Source: Pyropia yezoensis
Taxonomy: Eukaryota; Rhodophyta; Bangiophyceae; Bangiales; Bangiaceae
Direction of reading: 5' to 3'
Length of the DNA stretch: 64,000 bases
NCBI GenBank assembly: GCA_009829735.1
Contig: CM020619.1
Coordinates: forward strand, 14,499,777 to 14,563,776
Shown here: positions 53,539 through 63,239 of the stretch, piece by piece
Numbering within the stretch: position 1 is the first letter of the stretch
Layout of the letters: every line of letters starts with the position of its first letter
Translations under genes and position numbers: made by a program
Notes under the pieces: generated by a model
Databases searched by the model: none
What the model was told of the DNA's origin: nothing
Seen by the model: the letters and a program-made list of their open reading frames with translations, nothing else

Positions 53539-56500
53539 GACTCCCCAAGAACGTAAACCCACGTCGGGTCATCGCTGTGCTGACCGGAGAGAACTTCCAG
53601 GTGGCTGGCCGGGTGCAACTAGCCCCAGGCCGTGCGTGTTGCGCCCGTATCGTACTTGATACAGGCTCAGGCGCTTCCTTGATTCGCAAGTCGCTGATAT
53701 CCAAGGAGGTGGAACTCCAACGTTTGAGGTCCAGGGCTAACTATATGATCGACATCAATGGCGGGATACTGCCCATTGCTGGTGCTGTGACCCTACCAAT
53801 TAGGTTGGGGTCCCATGTGGTCAGCGTGACCTCTGGTGTGGTTGAGAATATGTCGGTGCCCCTGCTTCTGGGCACCCCGTATGTGGTGACTCAGGTGCCT
53901 TTGATTTGTGGCCCTGAGTACTGGGTTGAGTTGATAAATGGGGAAACTATCCGCATCCTTGGTAAGGGAAAGTCTGTGGCTCCTGTGACATTATCACAGT
54001 CGAAGCCTGTTTGTTCGGTGAGAGAAGGGTTTCCTGCTACCTTGCGTCTGGCCCGTAAGGTCACGTTGCCTCCCAGCCCGGTGGCACACGTTGACGTGGT
54101 AACTGATTACACGGGGAGCGGGTGGGTGCACCCTAACCCCCGTCTTGCTCGTAAGCACCAAGTGCATGTTGCCCTTGGAACGATGGACTCCGAAGCCGGA
54201 GTCCCGTGGAAGGTTCAGGTGATGAACCTGTGCTCTTCGCCCATGTACTTCAAGTCGGGAGCCAAGTTCGGCTATATCGACCAACATGAGGGACCATTAG
54301 TAGCGGTCGCCCTCAACGCGGGCACGAGTAGCGACCCGATGTCTGGAAAGGAGAAGCACCAAGCCAAGCCGGCCGCCTCTCCTCGACCCCATGTGAACAT
54401 GGAGAATGCTCCACCCAGGTTGAGGGTTCAAGTTGAACGCCTCTTGGACCAATATCACAAGTTGTGGGATGGCCAATTGGGACTCATGAAGGCCACCGAA
54501 CACCGGATCGAGTTGAAACCCGGTGCACCCCCTATACGTCAACAACCGTACAGGGGAGGGCCCCGTTCAAGTGCCGTTGTCAAGGAGCAAGTCGCTCGCA
54601 TGGAGGCCCTCGATGTGATTGAGCCCAGCAACGCCGAGTGGGCGAGTCCGGTGGTCATTGTCCCCAAAGTTGATGGGACCCCACGGTTATGTATCGACTA
54701 CCGTAAGCTTTACGAGAGCACGGTGAAGGATAGTCACCCCCTACCTAGAATGGACGACTCTCTGGACTCTCTGGGGGAAACAAACGTGTTCTCTACCCTG
54801 GACTGTAACGCGGGGTATTGGCAAATTCCCATTGCCCCGGAAGACAGGCGTAAAACTACCGTTACCTGTCACTGTGGTACCTACCAGTGCAAACGACTAC
54901 CGTTTGGACTGTGCAACGCGCCGGCAACTTTCCAGCGCGCCATGGACATGATTCTGGCCGGAGTGCGGTGCCAGATCTGTCTTGCGTACCTAGACGATAT
55001 CATTGTGTTCTCCCGAGGTCCGGAGGAGCACATCGGCCATCTTGGTCAGGTGTTCAAGCTATTTGCTGACGCCGGTGTGTCCCTGAAGGCGAGCGATTGC
55101 CACCCCTTGACTCAAGAGGTGGAATACTTGCGACATGTTGTCCGTCCGGGGCGCCTCAGTGTCAATGAGAAGAACTTGAGAGCCATCCGTAAGGCTCAGT
55201 ACCCCCGGACCCAGACCCAGATGAGGAGCTTCCTCGGGATGTATAACGTGTACCGACATTTCACCAAAGGCTTCGCCAAGGTGGCAAAGCCGCTGAACGA
55301 GCTAGTTAGCTCGACACTACCGAACAGCCTGCCTCCCCCAAGTCGGGTGGAGCAGGAATCCTTTGAGACTCTTCGGGATCTATTGCTGAAGCCCCCTATC
55401 TTGGCTAGTCCCAGGTTGGGAGGCCACTAAATCTTAGACGTGGATGCTAGCTACGACCAACTTGGTTGTGTGTTGCTACAGCAGCAGCCGGACAAGGAGT
55501 ACTTGCCGGTTGGATACTTCAGCAAGGGGCTGAACTCGGCTGAGAAAAGCTATGGAGTCACTGAGTTGGAAGGTCTCGCAGTGGTGTGGGCGGTGACGTC
55601 ACTTCGTCACTACCTAGAGGGTGAGAAGTTCCTCATCCGCTGTGACCACTGCGCGTTGCAGTTCATGTTTAAGACGGATTGCACGAACACACGCCTCAAC
55701 AGATGGAGGGTGCGACTGGCACCCTTCAACTTTGATTTTGAGTACCGTCCCGGCAGGCAACATGCCCTAGTTGACGGCCTTTCTCGGGTACCTACCGAGG
55801 GGCTGGTCACTAACTCAGTCAATGATGACATCCCCATCGTGGGGGTAGTCACGCGCTCGGGTCAGGCGTTGAACCCCGAGGCGCCAGGGAACAAGAACTA
55901 CTCGCCCCTGTCCCTGGAAGAGGTGGTGAAGGCCCAAGCCGAAGACTCCTTCTGCAAGTCGCAGAGGGATACCCTGGACACGGTGGCGGAGACGCGGTTC
56001 TTCGTCGGAGACGATTGCCTCCTCTTGAGGAGGGGGGTAATTCAGGGGACTGAACAACTTGTCTTCCTCGCATCCCTCAAGGACAGTATCCTTCAGAGGG
56101 AGCATAACGCTCCCACAGGTGGACACCTGGGGTCTAGTAAAATATGCCAGACCCTGAAGACCAGGTACTACTGGCCGTGCATGGTGGTGGACATCTACAG
56201 CTGGGTGGCTGCCTGCACAAATTGTGCGCAGAACCGATCGAACGGCGGCCTACTACGGCTATGTTACTGTTTCCGGCCAAGGAGCCTTTTGCCGCGTTGG
56301 CAATGGACATCCTTGGGCCTCTGCCAGTGACCGAGGAGGGCAACCAGTACCTCCTGGTCATCTGTGATCGCTTCACGAAGCTTACGAAGGTTATGCTAGC
56401 GATCCCTCTGGTAGAGATCACGGCCACGTCGGTCGTGTCAGCCGTCCTAGATCACTGGGTTGCCGCTTATGGCATCCCGGACAGTACACTTTCGGACAAC

Positions 56501-57421
56501 GGACCGCAGTTTGCGTCAGTACTGTTTCAGGGAGTGCTGGATATGTTGGGGGTTCAGGCAAACTACGCCACCCCCTACCACCCACAACCTAATGGGCAGG
56601 TGGAGCGCTTCAACAAAACTATTGTTCGACAGCTGCGCCACTATGTGAGTGAGCACGTGAAAACGTGGGACCAATACATTTCTATTCTTACGACCGCCTA
56701 CAATTCGCAGGTTCACTCATCTACCGGGGAAGTACCCCTCGCTTTTGTGACCCCACGTCGCGTGCGGTCTATTGCCGTGCGGCGGCCGCTCCCAACTAGG
56801 GAGGCCGATGGCAGTACACCTCCTCCCACTGAGAGTAAGGTGAAGTTCGCTGCCAGGCTCGAAAAGCTCATCCCTAAAGTCAGGGCTGAAATGGACAAAG
56901 CGCAAAAGCGCTACAAACGTACCTTTGACAAAAAGGTGCGTAATGCCAAGCGCGTCCCCGAGCAGGGTGACTGGGTGCTGGCACACTCACACACCCCAAC
57001 TGGGGGTAACTTGGTGTTCCAAACGAAGGGGCCATACCAGGTCCTTCGTACCGATGGGCGACGGTTTACCATCGAAAGTGACGATGAGGTCCGCACAGTA
57101 AACGGACGGGACGTGGTAAAAGTTGCACCACCTCCGGCAGGCGACCCGGCTTGGGCACGTGCGCTGAAGGCGTGGCGCCTGCCTTCGCTACCTGCGACCA
57201 AACAGGGCCCGCAGGAGTACGTGTTCGATAAGTTCATCGACCACGGGTGGGATGAGGACACAAACGGTCTCATGTTGAGGGTGCGTTGGTTCGGCTATAA
57301 GGACAAGGATGATACGTGGGAATACGTGGAGGATCTGCCTGCTGAGAAGGTCCGGGCGTACTGCGCCCGGAATGATATCGACCCTAACTGCCCTCCCTCA
57401 ACCTGGAGGAAGGCCAAGTAA
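53472..57421 (+). pseudogene. Retrotransposon pol: protease, RT, RNase H, integrase, chromodomain; one stop and one frameshift
   Basis: The frame opens at 53472, overlapping gag in -1. The protease has VLDTGSGAS (Asp codon at 53659) and [11 protein letters not shown] runs from about 54,590, with [34 protein letters not shown] and the catalytic YLDD at 54987-54998. A TAA at 55428 interrupts the RT-RNase H link in frame. RNase H then has DVDASY, ELEGLAVVWA, the typical RCDHCAL and VDGLSR. The integrase HHCC finger is near 56,100-56,230. The frame shifts between about 56,225 and 56,270. The DDE core is AMDILGPL, LSDNGPQF and GQVERFNKT, followed by a GPY-type module (FQTKGPYQVLR). A chromodomain closes the ORF (57,220-57,390: YVFDKFIDHGWDED; LRVRWFGYKDKDDTWEYVEDL), the module that directs insertion to chromatin. 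Confidence 0.95.
53511..53517 (+). promoter_or_regulatory. Candidate -1 ribosomal frameshift heptamer at the gag-pol overlap
   Basis: CCCAAAG fits X-XXY-YYZ in the gag frame (C CCA AAG). It lies in the 67-base window (53472-53538) where the gag and pol frames overlap. A -1 slip here enters the pol frame. The final G is not the most efficient choice in known eukaryotic sites, and a downstream pseudoknot was not folded. Confidence 0.45.
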
Positions 57422-57709
57422 CGGTGCCAAGTGAGTGCTTCAAGGCGAAGTGGTACGCAGAGTGGCTTTTTACTACAGCCCTAACCCACACGCTCTCACA
57501 ACGAAGGCAGCTGCCAACTAGGCACGCCTGCTAGACTCCCCAACACCACGGCCCTCGCCCTCACGTGGAGGCGAGCGGTGAGATCCACGACGATAACCTT
57601 CTCCACTCGTCGGAGGGGGCGGCGGCTCCAAGTCGGAACCGTCGCGCCCCTCACGGTCGCGCAAGTGGCGACGACCGCGGCTATTAATCTGCTTGGTCTT
57701 GCGCGCAAG

Positions 57710-59461
57710 TTAGCGACGCAGACGCCGGACAGACTCCGTCTCCGACGGGGTGGAGGACTCCGAGGCGGAATAAGACAACTCGTCTTCCAACACGGAGGGA
57801 GACCGCCGCGAGTGACGGCGACGACGGCGAGTAGGCGAGTATGCCCGGCTTGCTCGACGCATGCCGCGCCTAAGTGGGGCCGACCGGGGCACAATCGACC
57901 CGATACGAGCCAACTCGGTCGTCATAAACCCCGCTACCGACTCGCTACTCGCGGTCGCCACAACAGTACGAACGCGCTCCTCAAGTTGAGTAGTTTTCGA
58001 AACTTGAAGGGTTGCAGCCGACGCGGCCAACCAAGAAATGGTGCGCACCAACGTGGTGATCATCATCTCGGAGGTCAAGGGCGTAGCCGGCAGTACCAAC
58101 TTGGGATAGACCGTGAGTAGGGTCGCCCCCAAGTTGGGGGACACCGGAGTGGAGGTCTCAACCGCAACGCCCATCGGGATGTCCCCGTGCGGCTGGAACG
58201 GGACAGGAGGAAGAGAAGGGGCTCGCCGACTAGGCGGAGCCCGAAAGTAACTGCGAACCCTGCTCGGGGCCGCCGCAGTAGGTTGAGCCAGGTAGTCGTC
58301 ATGGGAGGCCACGGCCACCACGATTGCCTTGTCCGGGGGAGGCGCAGTGTGGCGTTCCACCCCCGGGGCATACGGGTAGTCCCCGATGCCCAACCACTCC
58401 GTTAGGACCACGCGGCCGTCGTGAATTTCACGACCGACCCAGACGAACTGGCGAAGTGTGCCATCGTTCTTGGGCCCGCGGGAAGATCGGCGCAACTTGT
58501 GCTCGATTCTCTCTTTCTCGATGAGCTTGTGGAGACGCAGCATCTCCTCGAGTAGAGTGAGCTGGCCCGATGAGCACCCCTCAGCAACTAGCTGAGGGGT
58601 GAGCTGCTCCAAATCTTGGATAATCCGGGGGGATAGATGCCAGAGCATCTCGCGCCGCTGGACACAAGACACCCAGGTCCACATGACCTCGAGGAGCCAC
58701 TGGGTTGCCAACATGGCGAATACCAGGTGGTCCGGGCTAGCCGTCAACATGACGGAGCCGAAGTGGTCGAGCAACCGTGGTAGTAACGCCGGAAACCCGT
58801 AGGGGACCTCGACTTGGGGCCACCACTCGGGCTTCTTGGGATAGTACTGTTCCTTGCTAGCAGGTGACTGCCGCAGAAACTCGAGTTGAGCCGAGGTCAC
58901 CAAGTAGGGACCTCCCCGGTAGTCCTTCTCCATCCGCACGTCAAAGTGATGGGTGTGCGGATCGACGTCGCGAAGGTACGGGGGGCGAGTTGCCACCGCG
59001 TCCCAAGTGAAGGTTGGCACGTCGCCAGTGCCCGCGATAGTACCCGCGCGGGCCAACATGGTCTTGGCCCGCTGCATGTCTTCGACCTCGTCCTCATCAA
59101 GGAAGGCAAACGGGTCCGTCCTGAAGTCGGGAGGAAACCCGACCCTACGGGGGAACTTCTCCCGTAGGCGGTCCCATACGCGACTCATCGCTGTGCCAAG
59201 TCGGCCACAGCGGATAACCGTCAACCCCTCCTCATACAGGGGCCAAGCGCGGTAAAACCACCGCCCCAAGGCCTCCCGTGGAACAACGCGGCCCACCTCC
59301 GGGGGAGATCCCGCCGCCAACCCAAAGCCGGGTGATGCGGGCATCCCATCCCCCGGAGCGACCGCAGAGCCCCCGCCGGAAGTCCCGGCGGGCGCTGCAT
59401 CGTAGGACGTATCCTCCATACGTTCGTCCAAGGAGTCAGTCTCCACCGCCGGGGTCACCAT
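57710..59461 (-). CDS. Intact antisense ORF inside the chromovirus, unknown function
   Basis: This ORF has 583 codons from ATG 59461 to TAA at 57710, antisense to gag-pol, between the pol stop and the polypurine tract. I do not recognise the family. N-terminal part: Gly/Pro/Ser-rich, then LGRWFYRAWPLYEEGLTVIR and SRVWDRLREKFPRRVGFPPD. Middle: Trp-rich helices near residue 245-275 (WLLEVMWTWVSCVQRREMLW). A coiled-coil candidate lies at about 297-319 (LEEMLRLHKLIEKERIEHKL). The C-terminal 60 residues are Arg/Ser-rich (RRRRRHSRRSPSVLEDELSY; SSTPSETESVRRLRR), suggesting RNA binding or nuclear targeting. The amino-acid make-up is balanced, so it is not a shadow of a coding frame; the sense strand here holds no long ORF. 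It is uninterrupted although gag and pol are broken. Antisense ORFs in this position are known from some plant gypsy elements. Confidence 0.75.
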   Translation of the reverse strand: MVTPAVETDSLDERMEDTSYDAAPAGTSGGGSAVAPGDGMPASPGFGLAAGSPPEVGRVVPREALGRWFYRAWPLYEEGLTVIRCGRLGTAMSRVWDRLREKFPRRVGFPPDFRTDPFAFLDEDEVEDMQRAKTMLARAGTIAGTGDVPTFTWDAVATRPPYLRDVDPHTHHFDVRMEKDYRGGPYLVTSAQLEFLRQSPASKEQYYPKKPEWWPQVEVPYGFPALLPRLLDHFGSVMLTASPDHLVFAMLATQWLLEVMWTWVSCVQRREMLWHLSPRIIQDLEQLTPQLVAEGCSSGQLTLLEEMLRLHKLIEKERIEHKLRRSSRGPKNDGTLRQFVWVGREIHDGRVVLTEWLGIGDYPYAPGVERHTAPPPDKAIVVAVASHDDYLAQPTAAAPSRVRSYFRAPPSRRAPSLPPVPFQPHGDIPMGVAVETSTPVSPNLGATLLTVYPKLVLPATPLTSEMMITTLVRTISWLAASAATLQVSKTTQLEERVRTVVATASSESVAGFMTTELARIGSIVPRSAPLRRGMRRASRAYSPTRRRRRHSRRSPSVLEDELSYSASESSTPSETESVRRLRR

Positions 59462-59801
59462 GGCTCTCCCCAATTTAGGGAGAGACGACCTGGTTGCAGT
59501 TGCACGAGACCCACCTCGAGTTGAGGGGGGCTCGGATCGCGGGTAGACGGGTGGCTTCCCCAGCGTGGGGCGGCCCAGGGTAAGGTGAAGGGGATGTGTT
59601 GGTGAAGGAGGTGGTGGTAAGGTGAGAACCGATAAGAGCAGGCTGCCAAGTGTGCAAGCTTAAGGAGAGGGGCGGTCGACGTGACCGCCTCCACGTCCGC
59701 GTGACGTACCGGGGGGACAGCAAGTCGCGCCACCAACGCCGCGATGTGCGTTTTTATACCCCGTCGCAGGGCCGACCGGGTCGGTCGGAACTGAGGAGAG
59801 G
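59462..59801. other. Untranslated segment between antisense ORF and polypurine tract
   Basis: This is the likely promoter and 5' leader of the antisense ORF and 3' untranslated region of the sense RNA. It contains CCCCAATTTAGGGAG close to the antisense ATG. No ORF of note is seen. Confidence 0.4.
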
Positions 59802-59815
59802 GGAGTGTGGCAGTA
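59802..59815 (+). other. Polypurine tract
   Basis: AGGAGAGGGGAG abuts the first base of the 3' LTR. This is the expected plus-strand primer site for reverse transcription and it fixes the element's orientation. Confidence 0.85.
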
Positions 59816-60274
59816 TTGACCCCAGGGAGGGGGGCAACACATGCCATGCAAGGGGAGGCAGGCGGCTAGCCTGACCCGTTTCTCCCCATGCATTTGGGTC
59901 CATATTCCCTAAGTAAGGGATAGTTAGCTTAGTAGTAAATCCAACGTGGATTTGAGGGTTTTCTGCATTCTATCGTCTTGAATTTTCGTGTGGCCCGGTG
60001 GGCAGGTGCTGGGGTGGGAGATTCTGAGTGGCGAGATTCTGAGGGGACCCTTGGGGAATACGGGGAGGGACAACGGGGCTTGGCCTCGCTTCCCCTTCCC
60101 GACAAAGAAACTGTTGGTTCAGACACCATCTTCTCATCTTGTCGTGGGGGGTTTGCCCCACAACAGGGATAGAGTGTGTGCAACTTGCACATCTTCCAGT
60201 TCCCCCGACACGGGAGGCAGCCCTTGCGCACCGCCTCAGCTACGGTGCTGTTTCTGCGAGTGCTTCTTGCCACA
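59816..60274 (+). repeat. 3' LTR
   Basis: This 459-bp repeat runs from TGTGGCAGTATTGACCCC to CTTCTTGCCACA. It is a direct repeat of the 5' LTR without the hAT insertion, and it holds the empty target site at about 59,840-59,847. Confidence 0.93.
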
Positions 60275-61460
60275 GGTAGAGAACACGTTCGCCTCCCCCA
60301 GCGAGTCCGACAGTCATCCATCCTAGGAAGAGAATAACTATTTTTTACCGTACTCTCGTTGAGCTTACGGTAGTCGATACAGAACCGTGGGGTCCCATCA
60401 ACTTTGGGGACAATGACCACCGGACTCGCCCACTCGGCGTTGCTGGGCTCAATCACATCGAGGGCCTCCATGCGAGCGACTTGCTCCTTGACAACGGCCC
60501 TTGAACGGGGCCCTCCCCTGTACGGTTGTTGACGTATAGGAGGTGCACCGGGTTTCAACTCGATCTGGTGTTCGGTGGCCTTCATGAGTCCCAATTGGCC
60601 ATCCCACAACTTGTGATATTGGTCCAAGAGGCGTTCAACTTGAACCCTCAACCTGGGTGGAGCATTCTCCATGTTCACATGGGGTCGAGGAGAGGCGGCC
60701 GGCTTGGCTTGGTGCTTCTCCTTTCCAGACATCGGGTCGCTACTCGTGCCCGCGTTGAGGGCGACCGCTACTAATGGTCCCTCATGTTGGTCGATATAGC
60801 CGAACTTGGCTCCCGACTTGAAGTACATGGGCGAAGAGCACAGGTTCATCACCTGAACCTTCCACGGGACTCCGGCTTCGGAGTCCATCGTTCCAAGGGC
60901 AACATGCACTTGGTGCTTACGAGCAAGACGGGGGTTAGGGTGCACCCACCCGCTCCCCGTGTAATCAGTTACCACGTCAACGTGTGCCACCGGGCTGGGA
61001 GGCAACGTGACCTTACGGGCCAGACGCAAGGTAGCAGGAAACCCTTCTCTCACCGAACAAACAGGCTTCGACTGTGATAATGTCACAGGAGCCACAGACT
61101 TTCCCTTACCAAGGATGCGGATAGTTTCCCCATTTATCAACTCAACCCAGTACTCAGGGCCACAAATCAAAGGCACCTGAGTCACCACATACGGGGTGCC
61201 CAGAAGCAGGGGCACCGACATATTCTCAACCACACTAGAGGTCACGCTGACCACATGGGACCCCAACCTAATTGGTAGGGTTACGGTACCATTAATGGGA
61301 AGTACCCCACCATTGATGTCGATCATATGGTCGGCGTGGGACCTCCAGCGTTGGAGCTTCACTTCCTTGGGTAATAAATAGCGACTTGCGTATCAAATAG
61401 GCTCCTGAACCGGTATCAAGTACGATACGGGCACAACGAACACGGCCGGGGGCCAGTTGT
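60275..61460 (-). pseudogene. Inverted protease-RT fragment of the same chromovirus family
   Basis: On the minus strand this reads the protease ([15 protein letters not shown]) through the N-terminal third of RT ([19 protein letters not shown]). It is nearly identical to the pol region at about 53,610-54,800 but in opposite orientation. The frame shifts near 61,370, between the DTG motif and the following segment. It stops abruptly at the 3' LTR edge, at the codons equivalent to VFSTL in the main copy, so catalytic YLDD is absent. At its other end it joins the DIRS-like fragment. It carries private differences: KLNE here, where the main copy has KLYE. Confidence 0.92.
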
Positions 61461-63239
61461 CGCTGCCTGCCCTGGTCGGGAGGGCGGCGCCCCTTCGAAG
61501 TCGTCCACATAGGCGACCACTCGGAAGCCCAACCGGCGCAGTTCCGCAACTACTGGTCTACACACCTTCGTCCAAAAGTACTGCTACAGGCGGAGCCCAA
61601 ACGGCGTTACCACCGGCTCGAATACACGCCCCAGGACGGTGAAGCACAGAAATGTACGGTCCCGAGGACGCAATTACAGGTGGTAGAAAGCGTCCTTGAT
61701 GTCCCAGGAAATGAGAGAGTCTTCTGGCCGCAACTGGGGTGTCAAGTCGTACTGGGACTCGTACATGAATCTTCTTGGTGACAGGTGCTTGTTTGGCTGT
61801 AGTAGATGACTAAGCGGGGTTTTCCGGCCGAGTCAGTCACGAACGCCTCCACAACGCAGTAGGCCTTGGCCGCCTCCACCGGCGATAGCTCCCGGTTAAA
61901 TCCGAGCTGCAGCCCGCGTTGCAGCTCCGCGGTCAGAAAGTCCATGTCCGCTGCCGGGACGTCGTAGCCTCGAGCGCGATGGCGTGGTGGGGTGGTCACC
62001 CATGGAAAGTGAATCCCCCGAGCGAGAGTCTCGAGGACCCAAGCGCTCGCCCCGATGCGACGCCACTCCGCCAGGTGACGCCGCATATTGCGAGAAGGCC
62101 GCCCTTCGGGGAGGGCCGAAGGCAGATGCGGTCCGCGAGACCGGGGGGCCCACTCCCGGTGCCGCAGCCGGAAAACCCGGCGCGCAACTACTTGGCCGCT
62201 CTCCCAGTAGTGGCTTCGCCACCGCCTTTTTGAGCTTCCCACCTCCGCCTCGGTCGCCGCCCTCGCAGCCTCCGCTGCTGCCCCCGCCGCCACCGCCGCC
62301 TCCCTCGTCGCCCCCGCCATCTTTAGTCGGCTTCTTCGATTTCTTTCCCGGGGCGCCGATGGATTTTTCACCGCTCTGATATGCGGCGATTTTAGAGGCA
62401 TTCTTGAGTCGATACCCATCTCGGAGACGCCGGAACTCTCGCATACCGGCGCCCCGGTGGAGATTGACGGCTGGAATGTCTGCGCGCTCATACTCCCGCG
62501 GAAGCTTGAGGTCCGCTTGATTCGTTTCAAGGAATTCGTAGCGCTTGACAGCGATGCGGTGGAGCCGCTGGAGGTAGAGCACGAGGGAGGAGTGGTACTC
62601 CTTCATATCTGTCGCCGTGTAGGTAGTATGGCCATGGTAGGCGTCGGAGGCGCCGTTGACAGCTTCCTGCAGCCAGTAGCTTATCTGATAGAGGGCGGTC
62701 GCCTCCATTCGATCGCGGATGCTGTCGGTAAAGGACGACAGGAAGCTGATGTCGGTCGGCTCAATGGGGACCGGGAGCCCGTCACACTTGACAGCCCTTG
62801 CTGGAATCTCAAAGTCTTTGAGGTAGTCGCCGGGCTTTCCGATCTTAATCTGGGCGAGTTGATGGAAGGGCTCGTCCGCTTCGTCGTCGTCGGAGGACGA
62901 CGGGGACGGAGGGGGGCGAGGCCCGCCGCCGCCCTAGTCGGACTCGTCGGAAGACGAGGCGTCGGGGGTGGCATCACGGCCGCCCCCGCCCCCGTCGTCC
63001 GCATCATCCTTGCAGCGGCTTCCTCGCGCGCCGCTCGTAAGCGCCGCTCCGTCGCCGGCCCGTCTGGAATGAAGGGCACCTTGGCCTTCCTCCCTCGCTT
63101 GGACCGCCGGGGGGTCTGCATCCTTAGCCGCCTCGGTGAGGGCCTGGACCTGATCCGAGGCCTCAGAGAGCTTAATTTGAAGGTCAGAGATGACCTCCGC
63201 CTGGGCGGGGTCGTCGCCGCACCCAGAGTCCGAGCCCAT
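61458..63239 (-). pseudogene. Decayed DIRS/Ngaro-like retroelement fragment (gag and RT)
   Basis: The gag-like frame begins near ATG 63239 (MGSDSGCGDD), with a coiled coil (SDLQIKLSEASDQVQALTEA). It has a TAG at 62934 and continues in the same frame (FLSSFTDSIRDRMEATALYQ; LVLYLQRLHRIAVKRYEFLE) and a Gly-rich stretch to 61896. The RT frame overlaps it: RRHLAEWRRIGASAWVLETL, ELSPVEAAKAYCVVEAFVTD, then a frameshift near 61,790, WDIKDAFYHL, two stops (near 61,674 and 61,586) and the catalytic YVDDF (about 61,500). The RT is cut just after YVDDF by the junction with the chromovirus fragment. The RT style and the gag-RT overlap resemble DIRS/Ngaro elements; no tyrosine recombinase is in the window, so the class is inferred. 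Confidence 0.7.

Larger units (their letters stand above)
50206..60274 (+). mobile_element. Ty3/gypsy chromodomain LTR retrotransposon with antisense ORF, inactivated
   Basis: Complete layout, left to right: 5' LTR, candidate primer site, gag, pol (protease, reverse transcriptase, RNase H, integrase, chromodomain), an antisense ORF, a polypurine tract, 3' LTR. RT before integrase makes it Ty3/gypsy; the chromodomain after integrase makes it a chromovirus. gag has frameshifts and a damaged zinc knuckle; pol has a stop and a frameshift. The LTRs differ by scattered substitutions and small indels, so insertion was not recent. No target-site duplication is seen: GTCTT lies to the left and GGTAG to the right, and the right side abuts an inverted fragment of the same family, so the locus has been rearranged. 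Composition is lower in GC than the host DNA. Confidence 0.93.
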
